NCBI RefSeq assembly: GCF_030211955.1
Contig: NZ_JASODI010000001.1
Location: 180,027 to 244,026, forward strand
Direction of reading: 5' to 3'
Source of the DNA: Corynebacterium frankenforstense
GTDB taxonomy: Bacteria > Actinomycetota > Actinomycetes > Mycobacteriales > Mycobacteriaceae
Length of the DNA stretch: 64,000 bases
Numbering within the stretch: position 1 is the first letter of the stretch; each line of letters begins with the position of its first letter. The notes under the pieces were generated by a model. That model was given only the letters and a program-made list of their open reading frames with translations. It was not told where the DNA came from and ran no database searches. Position numbers and translations under genes: made by a program. Below, in pieces: positions 16,798 through 24,758 of the stretch.

Positions 16798-18188
16798 GCC
16801 GGGCTTCCGCGCGGCCGTGGCACGCGCTCGGGGCGCTGTGCGTGGGGCTCTTCGTCACGCTGCTCGACCAGTCCTTCGTGGCCGTGGCCCTGCCGGACAT
16901 CCAGCGTGAGCTGGGCGCCTCGGTCAACCAGGCGGTGTGGGTCTCGGCGGTCTACCTCTTGACCTTCGCGGTGCCGCTGCTGGTGACCGGGCGGCTCGGC
17001 GACCGCTTCGGACAGCGCACGGTCTACCTGTGCGGTATGGCGATCTTCACCGCGTGCGCGGCCGGCTGCGCCATGGCGCCGACGATCGAGGCGCTGATCG
17101 TGCTGCGCGCCTGCCAGGGCTTCGGCGCCTCGCTGGTCAACCCCCAGCCCTTGAGCGTGATCAACCGGGTCTTCCCGGCGGACCACCGCGGCCAGGCGAT
17201 GGGGGTGTGGTCGGCCGTGGCGGGCTCGACGGGGATGTTCGGGCCGGTGCTCGGCGGGCTGATCGTCGGCGCGGCCGACTGGCGCTTCGCCTTCGCGGCC
17301 TACGTGCCGCTCGGCCTGGTCTCGCTGCTGCTGGTCTCGCGGTGGGTGCCGCGCCTGGAGCGCACGGCCGCGCACATCGACCCGGTCAGCGCGCTGGTCT
17401 CGCTGGTGGCGGTGCTCGGCGTGGTCTTCGCGCTGCAGGAGGGCCCGGAGCTCGGCTGGGGCCCGGAGCTGACCGCGGTGCTCGTCGTGGGGCTGGCCGC
17501 GGGCGTGGGCTTCGTGTGGCTGCAGGCCCGCGCCGGGCGCACCGGGCGGGAGGCGCTGATGCCGCTGGAGCTCTTTACCAACAACAACTTCGCCCGCGGC
17601 GCGCTGGCGGTGGCCACGCTCGGCTTCGCCGTCTACGCGGTGCACCTGCCGATCATGCTGTACCTGCAGCAGGTCAAGGGGATGGACCCGCGCCATGCCG
17701 GGCTGATGATGATCCCGATGGGGGTGCTCTCGGTGATCGTCGCGCCGATGGCCGGCAGGCTGACCGACCGGCTGGCGCCGGGGCTGATCTCGAAGACGGG
17801 CTTCGGCTTCCTCATCGCGGCGATGTGCTCGTTCGCGGTGGTGATGTGGCTCCAGGCGCCGGTGCTGTGGACGCTGGCGCCGATCTGCCTGCTGGGTGTG
17901 GCCAACGGAGCGTGCTGGTCGCCGAACTCGACGATCTCGATGCGCGGACTGCCCGAGCACCTGGTGGGTGCGGGCTCGGGCGTCTACAACACGTCCCGGC
18001 AGGTCGGCGCGGTGCTCGGCGCGGCGTCGCTGGGTGCGGTGCTGCAGGTGGGCGCCGGGCCGCTGGGGCAGGCTGGCGCGCTGGCCGTGGGCATGCTGCT
18101 GCCGGTCGGCGGGCTGCTGGTGGGCTTGTATGCCGTCTCCGGTTTCCGGGCGACGACGCGGGTGCGCTCGCAGGACGCGGCCGGGTAG
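16794..18188 (+). CDS. MFS transporter, DHA2 (EmrB/QacA) 14-TM type
   Basis: A 464-residue exporter. The N-terminal part carries the DHA2 pattern: LLDQSFVAVALPDIQRELGA in TM1, VWVSAVYLLTFAVPLLVTGRLGDRFGQR as TM2 plus motif A, and the antiporter-like AVAGSTGMFGPVLGG. Fourteen hydrophobic segments fit the length. The start is GTG 16794, in a GTGA overlap with the preceding MFS gene. Two adjacent exporters of different subfamilies in one transcript is unusual, and they may share a substrate or regulator. A 15-bp duplication (GACGCGGCCGGGTAG) ends exactly with the stop codon and repeats just after it. Substrate unknown. Confidence 0.85.
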   Translation: MSRASARPWHALGALCVGLFVTLLDQSFVAVALPDIQRELGASVNQAVWVSAVYLLTFAVPLLVTGRLGDRFGQRTVYLCGMAIFTACAAGCAMAPTIEALIVLRACQGFGASLVNPQPLSVINRVFPADHRGQAMGVWSAVAGSTGMFGPVLGGLIVGAADWRFAFAAYVPLGLVSLLLVSRWVPRLERTAAHIDPVSALVSLVAVLGVVFALQEGPELGWGPELTAVLVVGLAAGVGFVWLQARAGRTGREALMPLELFTNNNFARGALAVATLGFAVYAVHLPIMLYLQQVKGMDPRHAGLMMIPMGVLSVIVAPMAGRLTDRLAPGLISKTGFGFLIAAMCSFAVVMWLQAPVLWTLAPICLLGVANGACWSPNSTISMRGLPEHLVGAGSGVYNTSRQVGAVLGAASLGAVLQVGAGPLGQAGALAVGMLLPVGGLLVGLYAVSGFRATTRVRSQDAAG

Positions 18189-18204
18189 GACGCGGCCGGG
18201 TAGG

Positions 18205-18240
18205 CGGCGCCGGGGCAGGCGCCTGCCGCGCCGGGCGCTC
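18205..18240. terminator. possible convergent terminator between the MFS exporter and cydC
   Basis: The 14-bp palindrome GGCAGGCGCCTGCC (18214-18227), inside a longer GC-rich dyad, fills the 64-base gap between two convergent genes. No U-tract is seen, so intrinsic termination is uncertain. Confidence 0.35.
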
Positions 18241-18252
18241 TCCGCGCCGCCG

Positions 18253-20010
18253 CTAGCGCGTGCGCGGGTGGCGCACGACGATGACGGTGCGCCTGGCCCG
18301 GGCACCCGGCAGGTCGCCGGAGGAGAGCATCTTAAGCATCGCCGCGGAGCTTTCGGGGTCGAGGTGCTCGGTGGGCTCGTCGAGAAGCAGCACGGGGGCG
18401 TCGGTGAGCAGGGCCCGGGCGATGAGCAGGCGGCGGCGCTGGCCGCCGGAGAGGCTCTCTGCACCCGAGTCGAGGATGGTGGAAAGGCCCTCGGGAAGGC
18501 CTGCGACCCAGTCGTCGAGGCCGACCGCCTCGAGCACCTGGTGCATCTGGGCGTCGGTGGCGCCGGCGGCGCCGACGGCGAGGTTGTCGCGCACGGTGGT
18601 GGCGAAGACGTGGGCGTCCTCGGGGGTGAAGAAGACGCCGCGGCGCAGCTCGTGGGCGGGGTAGTCGGCCGATGCGAGCCCGCCGACGAGCACGGTGCCG
18701 CCGCGCGGGGGCAGCAGGCCGGCGAGCGTGAGCAGGAGGGTGGTCTTGCCGTAGCCGGAGGGGGCGACGATCTCGCGGAAGGTGCCGAAGGGCGCGTCAA
18801 CGTCCCAGGTGGCCACGTCCGTGTCGAAGCCGACGACGAGCCCGCGGGCTACGAGGTCCGGCTCGGCGGGCAGGCGCGGCCCGGCGGGCTCGGCGGGCGC
18901 GGGACCGTCCGAGTCCTCCGACACCCCGTCGCCGCCTGGCGCAGCGCCGTCGGAGCCCTGCGCGGCAGAATCTGCGGCAGCGCGGCCAGCCAAGGAACCC
19001 TCCGCGGCAGCCTCCTCCTCAGAAGCCCCCGACCCCTCGGCGAACCCGGCGATCCGGCGCGCGGCGCCGGCCGCCCGGGTGAGCGTCTCGGCGGCGGCGG
19101 GCAGCTCGCCGGTCGTCTCGAAGGCGGCCAGGGCGAGCAGCACGAGCACGCCGAGCCACTGCGGGGAGTGCCCGCCGGCCAGGTACAGGCTGCCTGCCAG
19201 CAGGATCACGCCGAGCACGGTCAGCCCGTGGATCCAGCTCCGGGCGCCGGCGGCCCAGGCCAGCGCGGGTGCCCCGGCCTCGGTGGCGCGCTCGCGCTCG
19301 CGGGCGGCGGCGTCGGCACGCGTGAGCGCGTCGTCCAGCTCGCCGCGCACGCGCAGGGCGGCCGATCCCGAGAGGACCTGGTCGACCTCGGCGGTGTAGG
19401 CCTCGCCGGCGGCCGCCCGGCGGTCCTCGGCCACGCGCACGCCGCGGGCGACCAGCCAAGGCGGCACGACGGCCGCGGCCAGAAGCCCCACGGCGAGCAC
19501 GAGGGCGGCGGCGGGGGAGACGAAGAGGGCGAAGATGACGGAGACGGCTCCGGTGACCACGGCGGTGCCGACGGGTACGACGGCGCGCACGATGACGTCG
19601 GCGACCTCGTCGACGTCCTCGCCGAGGCGGGTCAGCAGCGCCCCGGAGCCGAGCCCCATGGCCTTCCTCGGGTCGCCGGCGGCGAGCAGCCGGTAGGCGC
19701 CGACGCGGGTGCGCCCGGCGGTGCCGAGTGCCAGGCGGTGGGCGGAGAGCCGCTCGATGTAGCGCAGCAGCGCCCGGGAGATGCCGAGTGCGCGCACGGC
19801 GGTGACGGCGACCATGACGTCCATGACGAAGGGCCGCTGCCAGGCCTTGGTGATCAGCCAGGCGGAGACGACGGTCAGCGCGATGGAGGCGAGCATGGTC
19901 GCCGTGCCGGCGGTGACGGGGCCGATGAGTTCGCGCAGCCGCAGTCCGGTCAGCGGCCGGGCGGCGCGCAGGGCGGAAAGATCCCCGCGCAGGATCGTGG
20001 TGGTGCTCAT
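18253..20010 (-). CDS. cydC: cytochrome bd assembly ABC exporter subunit CydC
   Basis: With CydD this forms the heterodimeric ABC exporter needed for heme insertion and assembly of cytochrome bd (reported substrates are cysteine/glutathione and heme). The N-terminal transmembrane domain covers about residues 20-310. A Ser/Glu/Gly-rich linker (about 318-380) then precedes the ATPase domain, which has Walker A APSGYGKTT, signature LSGGQRRRLLIARALL and Walker B VLLLDEPTEHLD. At 585 residues it is slightly long because of the linker. ATG 20010 overlaps the cydD stop by four bases, with GAGGTGG just upstream. It is the last gene of cydABDC. Confidence 0.92.
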   Translation of the reverse strand: MSTTTILRGDLSALRAARPLTGLRLRELIGPVTAGTATMLASIALTVVSAWLITKAWQRPFVMDVMVAVTAVRALGISRALLRYIERLSAHRLALGTAGRTRVGAYRLLAAGDPRKAMGLGSGALLTRLGEDVDEVADVIVRAVVPVGTAVVTGAVSVIFALFVSPAAALVLAVGLLAAAVVPPWLVARGVRVAEDRRAAAGEAYTAEVDQVLSGSAALRVRGELDDALTRADAAARERERATEAGAPALAWAAGARSWIHGLTVLGVILLAGSLYLAGGHSPQWLGVLVLLALAAFETTGELPAAAETLTRAAGAARRIAGFAEGSGASEEEAAAEGSLAGRAAADSAAQGSDGAAPGGDGVSEDSDGPAPAEPAGPRLPAEPDLVARGLVVGFDTDVATWDVDAPFGTFREIVAPSGYGKTTLLLTLAGLLPPRGGTVLVGGLASADYPAHELRRGVFFTPEDAHVFATTVRDNLAVGAAGATDAQMHQVLEAVGLDDWVAGLPEGLSTILDSGAESLSGGQRRRLLIARALLTDAPVLLLDEPTEHLDPESSAAMLKMLSSGDLPGARARRTVIVVRHPRTR

Positions 20011-21656
20011 GCGCCCACCTCGATGACGCGGTCGGCGGCGGCGATGAGCAGCGGGTCGTGGCTGGCGGCGATGACGGTCACCCCGGCGGCGGCGCGCCCG
20101 CGCAGCTGGTCGATCATGACCTGCGCGTTCTCCGCGTCGAGGTGCGCGGTCGGCTCGTCGCAGACCATGAGCTTCGCGTCACGTTCGAGCTCGCGGGCGA
20201 AGGCGACGCGCTGGCGCTGGCCGAGCGAGAGCCCGGAGGTGTCGCCCACCGACGCCGGGTCGAGCACGGGGCGTTGTGGCAGGTAGGAGACCTGCCGCCA
20301 CAGCTCGTCGCGGTCGAGCACCTCTCCGGCGGCCTCGACGCGGGCCGCCCCGGTGACACCGTCGGTGACGATGCCGAGAAGCCTGAGTAGCGCGGTGGAC
20401 TTGCCGGCGCCGTTGGGCCCGGCGAGCACAGTCAGCGCGCCGGGCTCAGCGGTACCGCTCAGGTCGCGCGGTCGCGCGCCGTCGCGGTCGGGCACGGTGA
20501 GGTGCTCGAAGACGACGCGCACGCCGTCGCCGGCCTCGTTTGCCGACGTCGCGCCTACCCCCGCGAGCGCGCTCCCCGCGCCGTCGGCGCGAGCGCCGAC
20601 GCCTGCGGCGCCGACCGAGCCGCCGGTGAGCGCGGCGAGCACGGCGTCGGTGGCGGCGAGGCCGTCCTGGGCGTCGTGGAAACGGGTGCCCACCTCGCGG
20701 ATGGGGTTGTAGACCTCGGGGGCGATGACCAGGACGGTCAGCCCCGCGGCCAGGGTCATGTCGCCGTCGAGGAGGCGGAAGCCGATGCCGACGGCCATCA
20801 GCGCCACCGACAGGGTGGCGAGGAACTCCAGCACGAGGCTGGACAGGAATGCGATGCGCAGCACGGAGACGGTGGAGTCGGTGTGCCGGGAGGACAGCCT
20901 GCGGACCTCGGCGAGGGTGTCCTTCTGCCGATCGACGGTGCGCAGCGTGGGCAGCCCGGCGATGAGGTCGAGCAGCTGGTCGGTGAGCACGGAGAGGTCG
21001 CGCAGGCGGCGTTCGGTGCGCCCGGCGGTGAGTGTCCCGACCAGCCACATGAAGAAGGGGATCAGCGGGACGGTTACCAGGGCGATCAGGAACGAGGGGG
21101 TGTCGAGCCACCAGACGACGGCGAGCATGACCGGGGTGGCGATCACGGTGCCGGCGAGCGCCGGCAGGAAGCCGGTCAGGTACGGCCCGAGCCCTTCGAT
21201 GCCGGTGCCGAGTGTGGTGCGCCAGGCGGCGCGGTCGACTCGGCGGGGGTCAGCCAGGGCGAGGCGCTCCAGCGCCTTCGCGCGCAGGTCGACGGTCACC
21301 GCGGCGGCGGCGCGGTGGGCGAAGCGGGACTGGGCGAAAGAGACGGCGCCGCGCACGAGGACGGCGGCGGCCAGTGCCCCGAGGTGCCCGGCCCAAGAGC
21401 TCAAGGCCTGTTCGGGCTGTTCGATCAGCCCGGCGGTGACCAGGCCGACCATGAGCCCCATGACCACGGTGGCCACGGACTGACAGGCGGTCAACAAGCC
21501 TGCCGCGCCGATCCAGCGCCGGGTGGGCGCGGAGAGGCGGAGGAGGCGCGGGTCGACGGGCCCGCGCCGGGGTGTGGCGTCAGCGGCGTCGGACAGGTCC
21601 GCGGGCCCGTCCACCGGTTCGGGGACGGGCTGTGCGGGTGCGACGCCACGGCGCAC
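20007..21656 (-). CDS. cydD: cytochrome bd assembly ABC exporter subunit CydD
   Basis: Partner of CydC. It has a six-helix exporter domain (about 45-330), a Gly/Ala-rich linker, and an ATPase domain with Walker A GPNGAGKST, signature LSLGQRQRVAFAREL and Walker B LMVCDEPTAHLD. The signature's third residue is Leu in place of Gly (LSLGQ), a tolerated variant. Start GTG 21656 lies one base after the cydB stop, so translation is tightly coupled. The dispersed motif (TTGCCGACG, 20540-20548) falls in the linker between the two domains and is read as ATSANEAG. Confidence 0.92.
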   Translation of the reverse strand: MRRGVAPAQPVPEPVDGPADLSDAADATPRRGPVDPRLLRLSAPTRRWIGAAGLLTACQSVATVVMGLMVGLVTAGLIEQPEQALSSWAGHLGALAAAVLVRGAVSFAQSRFAHRAAAAVTVDLRAKALERLALADPRRVDRAAWRTTLGTGIEGLGPYLTGFLPALAGTVIATPVMLAVVWWLDTPSFLIALVTVPLIPFFMWLVGTLTAGRTERRLRDLSVLTDQLLDLIAGLPTLRTVDRQKDTLAEVRRLSSRHTDSTVSVLRIAFLSSLVLEFLATLSVALMAVGIGFRLLDGDMTLAAGLTVLVIAPEVYNPIREVGTRFHDAQDGLAATDAVLAALTGGSVGAAGVGARADGAGSALAGVGATSANEAGDGVRVVFEHLTVPDRDGARPRDLSGTAEPGALTVLAGPNGAGKSTALLRLLGIVTDGVTGAARVEAAGEVLDRDELWRQVSYLPQRPVLDPASVGDTSGLSLGQRQRVAFARELERDAKLMVCDEPTAHLDAENAQVMIDQLRGRAAAGVTVIAASHDPLLIAAADRVIEVGA

Positions 21657-21657
21657 G

Positions 21658-22716
21658 CTACCGCGCCTCGTTCAGGGCGTGGCGGGGCAGGGCGTCGGAA
21701 ATCTCCACGTGGGCGTCCTCGGCGCGCAGACGGCGGGAGAAGACCCAGTAGGTCCAGCCCTGGTAGATGAGCACCAGCGGGGTCATGATCAGCGCGACCC
21801 AGGTCATGAACTTCAGGGTGTAGGGCGCCGAGGCGGCGTTCCACACCGTCAGAGACTCGCCGCCGGCGAGCGTGGTGGGCATGACGTCGGGGAAGAGCGC
21901 GCCGAAGAGCAGCGCGGTGCAGCAGACCACGACCAGGCAGCTGAGTAGGAAGGCCCAGCCGTCGCCGCCGAGGTACATCATCGCGGCGGCCGCGAGCAGC
22001 AGCACGGCGGCGAGGACGGCCAGCGCCCAGGCCCACGGCTCGTTGGCGGTGATCAGCACGGTCCAGACCAGGAAGATCACGCCGCACACGGCGGTGATCG
22101 CGGCGACGGGCACGATGAAGCGCTGGGCGCGCTCGCGCACCACACCGTCGGTCTTGAGCCGGATGAAGGTCAGGCCGTGGAAGACGAACAGCGCGGTGAA
22201 GGTCACCCCGCCCATCAGTCCGTAGGGGTTGAACACGGTCGCCAAGGCGGCGCCGGCGTCCAGGGAGTGGTCGGCCTCCAGCGGCAGGCCGCGGACGATG
22301 TTGGCGAAGGCGATGCCCCACAGGATCGCCGGCGCCCAGGAGCCGAAGGCCAGGCCCCAGTCGCACCAGCGCTCCCAGACGGGGTCGGAGACCTTCTTGC
22401 GCCACTCGAGGGCGACGATGCGCACGATGAGGGCGACCAGGATGAGGAACAGCGGGATGTAGAACCCGGAGAACAGGGTGGCGTACCACTCGGGGAAGGC
22501 GGCGAACATGGCGCCGCCGGCGGTGATCAGCCAGACCTCGTTGCCGTCCCAGACGGGACCGATGGTGCCGACGAGGGTGTTGCGCTCGGCGCGGTTGCGG
22601 CCGATGAAGGGCGCGAGGATGCCGACGCCGAAGTCGAAGCCCTCGAGCAGGAAGTAGCCGGCGAAGAGCACGGCTATCAGGATGAACCAGATGACGGGAA
22701 GTTCGATGCCGAACAT
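21658..22716 (-). CDS. cydB: cytochrome bd ubiquinol/menaquinol oxidase subunit II (CydB)
   Basis: Membrane subunit of the bd-type terminal oxidase, which reduces oxygen with quinol electrons at high affinity. The N-terminus MFGIELPVIWFILIAVLFAG then GYFLLEGFDFGVG is the family hallmark, followed by GPVWDGNEVWLITAGGAMFAAFP. At 352 residues with about nine membrane helices it is full length. ATG 22716 is chosen because GAGGAA lies six bases before it, overlapping the cydA stop region. The upstream 22-residue extension is Pro/Arg-rich and spurious. The dispersed motif CGTCGGAAA (21693-21701) lies in the hydrophilic C-terminal tail (VEISDALPRH). Confidence 0.95.
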   Translation of the reverse strand: MFGIELPVIWFILIAVLFAGYFLLEGFDFGVGILAPFIGRNRAERNTLVGTIGPVWDGNEVWLITAGGAMFAAFPEWYATLFSGFYIPLFLILVALIVRIVALEWRKKVSDPVWERWCDWGLAFGSWAPAILWGIAFANIVRGLPLEADHSLDAGAALATVFNPYGLMGGVTFTALFVFHGLTFIRLKTDGVVRERAQRFIVPVAAITAVCGVIFLVWTVLITANEPWAWALAVLAAVLLLAAAAMMYLGGDGWAFLLSCLVVVCCTALLFGALFPDVMPTTLAGGESLTVWNAASAPYTLKFMTWVALIMTPLVLIYQGWTYWVFSRRLRAEDAHVEISDALPRHALNEAR

Positions 22717-22726
22717 GGTGTTCCTC

Positions 22727-24343
22727 CTAGTTCTTCCCGGGCTCGGGGGTGGACGTGGTGTCGGTGCCCTTGTCCGCGGCACCGGCGTCAGGGCCGGTCA
22801 CGGCGGTGGCGAAGCGCACCGGCTCCACACGCATGGGGTGCTCGGCGGCGACGGCGTGGGCCGGGCCGGGCTGCTCGGCGCCACCGGCGGGGTCGGGGCC
22901 GGACTCGGCCGGGGGCCCGAAGAGCACGGCGCGGCGCACCAGCCAGAACCACACGACGTAGAGCAGGCCGTAGAGCAGGGTGAAGCCGATGATGGTGAAC
23001 CAGACGTAGGCGGCCGAGTGGTTCGAGACGCCCTCGCCGACGGTCATGCGGATCAGCTCGGTGCGCGGGTCACCGACGGATTCGGGGTTCGGGTGGACGA
23101 TCCAGGGCTGGCGGCCCATCTCGGTGAAGATCCAGCCGGCGATGTTGGCCAGGAACGGGAAGGGAACGGCGATCAGGGAGCAGCGGGCGAACCAGGTGCC
23201 CCACTTGCCGGTCGGGGCCTTGCCGCGGCGGGTGAACCACCAGGCGAAGAGAGCCAGCAGGATCGAGCCGAGCATGAGGCCGATCATGGCGCGGAAGGAC
23301 CAGTAGCTGACGAAGAGGTTGGGCGTGTAGTTTCCGGGGCCGTAGAGGGCCTCGTGCTCGGCCTGCAGGTCGAGCACGCCGCGCAGGGTCACGCCGGAGA
23401 GCTTGCCCTCGGCCAGGAACGGCAGGACGAAGGGCACGTCGATGAGGTGGATGACGGAGTCGCAGTTGTTGTGCGTTCCCACGGTGAGCACCGAGAAGTT
23501 CGGGTCGGTCTGGGTGTGGCACAGCGACTCGGCGGAGGCCATCTTCATCGGCTGCTGGACGAACATCAGCTTGGCCTGCAGGTCGCCGGTGAAGGCGATG
23601 GCGGCGGTGGAGATCCAGGTGGCCCAAAGCCCGAGTCGGATGACGGGGCGGTGCATCTCGTGGCGGGCGCGCCGCGGGTCGTCCTCGGCCCAGTTCTCCC
23701 TGGCGGCCTGGCGGCGGGCGCGGATCAGCCACCAGCAGGACACGCCGAGGATGAAGGTCGCGCCGGTGAGGAAGGCTCCGGCGGCGGCGTGCAGGTAGCC
23801 GAAGAAGGCGGTCTTGTTGAACAGCAGGGTGGCGATGTCGTTGAGCTCGGCGCGGCCGGTCTCCGGGTTGTAGACGGCACCCTTGGGGTTCTGCATGAAC
23901 GAGTTGGCCACGATGATGAAGTAGGCCGAGATGTTGGTGGCCACCGCGACGATCCAGATCGAGGTCGTGTGCAGCCAGCCGGGGACCTTGCCCCAGCCGA
24001 AGATCCACACACCCAGAAAGACGGACTCGAGGAAGAAGGCGATGAGCGCCTCGAGGGCCAGGGGGCCGCCGAAGACGTCGCCGACCATGCGGGAGTACTC
24101 GGACCAGTTCATGCCGAACTGGAACTCCTGGACGATGCCGGTGGCGACGCCCATGGCGAAGTTGATGAGGAAGACGGTGCCGAAGAACCTGGTGGCGCGG
24201 TACCAGTAGTCGCGCCCGGTGGTCTGCCAGAACGTCTGCATTAGTGCGACGAGCGGGCCGAGTCCGACGGTCAGCGGCACGAAGAGGTAGTGGTAGACGG
24301 TCGTGATGCCGAACTGCCAGCGTGAGATGTCCAGGACATCCAC
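22727..24343 (-). CDS. cydA: cytochrome bd oxidase subunit I (CydA)
   Basis: Heme-bearing quinol oxidase subunit (hemes b558, b595 and d). Visible features are the N-terminal ISRWQFGITTVYHYLFVPLT with the early heme-ligand His, GRQPW with a preceding FTEMG, and a Q-loop region around residues 240-330. At 538 residues it is full length. The frame permits TTG 24349. GTG 24343 (VDVLDISRWQFG) matches the corynebacterial start and has AAAGGGG ten bases upstream. It is the first gene of cydABDC. The tail (about 485-538) is Pro/Ala-rich. Oxygen- or redox-dependent control is expected, but I identify no known operator with confidence. Confidence 0.95.
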   Translation of the reverse strand: MDVLDISRWQFGITTVYHYLFVPLTVGLGPLVALMQTFWQTTGRDYWYRATRFFGTVFLINFAMGVATGIVQEFQFGMNWSEYSRMVGDVFGGPLALEALIAFFLESVFLGVWIFGWGKVPGWLHTTSIWIVAVATNISAYFIIVANSFMQNPKGAVYNPETGRAELNDIATLLFNKTAFFGYLHAAAGAFLTGATFILGVSCWWLIRARRQAARENWAEDDPRRARHEMHRPVIRLGLWATWISTAAIAFTGDLQAKLMFVQQPMKMASAESLCHTQTDPNFSVLTVGTHNNCDSVIHLIDVPFVLPFLAEGKLSGVTLRGVLDLQAEHEALYGPGNYTPNLFVSYWSFRAMIGLMLGSILLALFAWWFTRRGKAPTGKWGTWFARCSLIAVPFPFLANIAGWIFTEMGRQPWIVHPNPESVGDPRTELIRMTVGEGVSNHSAAYVWFTIIGFTLLYGLLYVVWFWLVRRAVLFGPPAESGPDPAGGAEQPGPAHAVAAEHPMRVEPVRFATAVTGPDAGAADKGTDTTSTPEPGKN

Positions 24344-24758
24344 TGTCAATCAGCCCCTTTGCGTGAGCACACTCCGGTTTCAATTAGCGATGTCACCGCC
24401 GGCCGGTCGCGTTGGCTGCGTTCACGTGCCCCCGGCACGCGGTGGGGGAAGGCGGAAGCGGCCGCAGGGGAGTGGTCGCGGGGCAGCCGGAGAATCTGCC
24501 CGGGTACCGCCGTCAATTACATTCAACCTAAAGTTGGCGGGTTAATCGAATCCCGTGACGGATAGTTCACACATCAGACCAGAACAGGGGTAAAAGGTCT
24601 CGTGTCGCCCGTCACTTCTGCGTGCTGGGGACTTTAGTTTCGATTCCGGTGATCAGCGGGTACGACCGGGCATGTGAAACTTGCTACAGTTGCGAAGGAA
24701 CTGCGAATGGCCCCCGAAAAGGGGTGGAACAATAATTGCCGACGTCCCGGTGGTCGCC
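24344..24758. other. cydA promoter region and 3' flank of the helicase gene
   Basis: This stretch is more AT-rich than its neighbours and I see no gene in it. An inverted repeat GTGACGGATAGTTCAC (about 24555-24570) resembles a CRP/GlxR site, but its arms are two bases too far apart. A short hairpin CCCCC-GAAAA-GGGG (24711-24724) and a dispersed motif copy (TTGCCGACG, 24736-24744) lie just past the helicase stop. Confidence 0.4.

Noticed and set aside
24555..24570. GlxR/CRP site upstream of cydA
   Set aside because: GTGA and TCAC are separated by eight bases, not the six required by TGTGAN6TCACA. Kept only as an unassigned inverted repeat.
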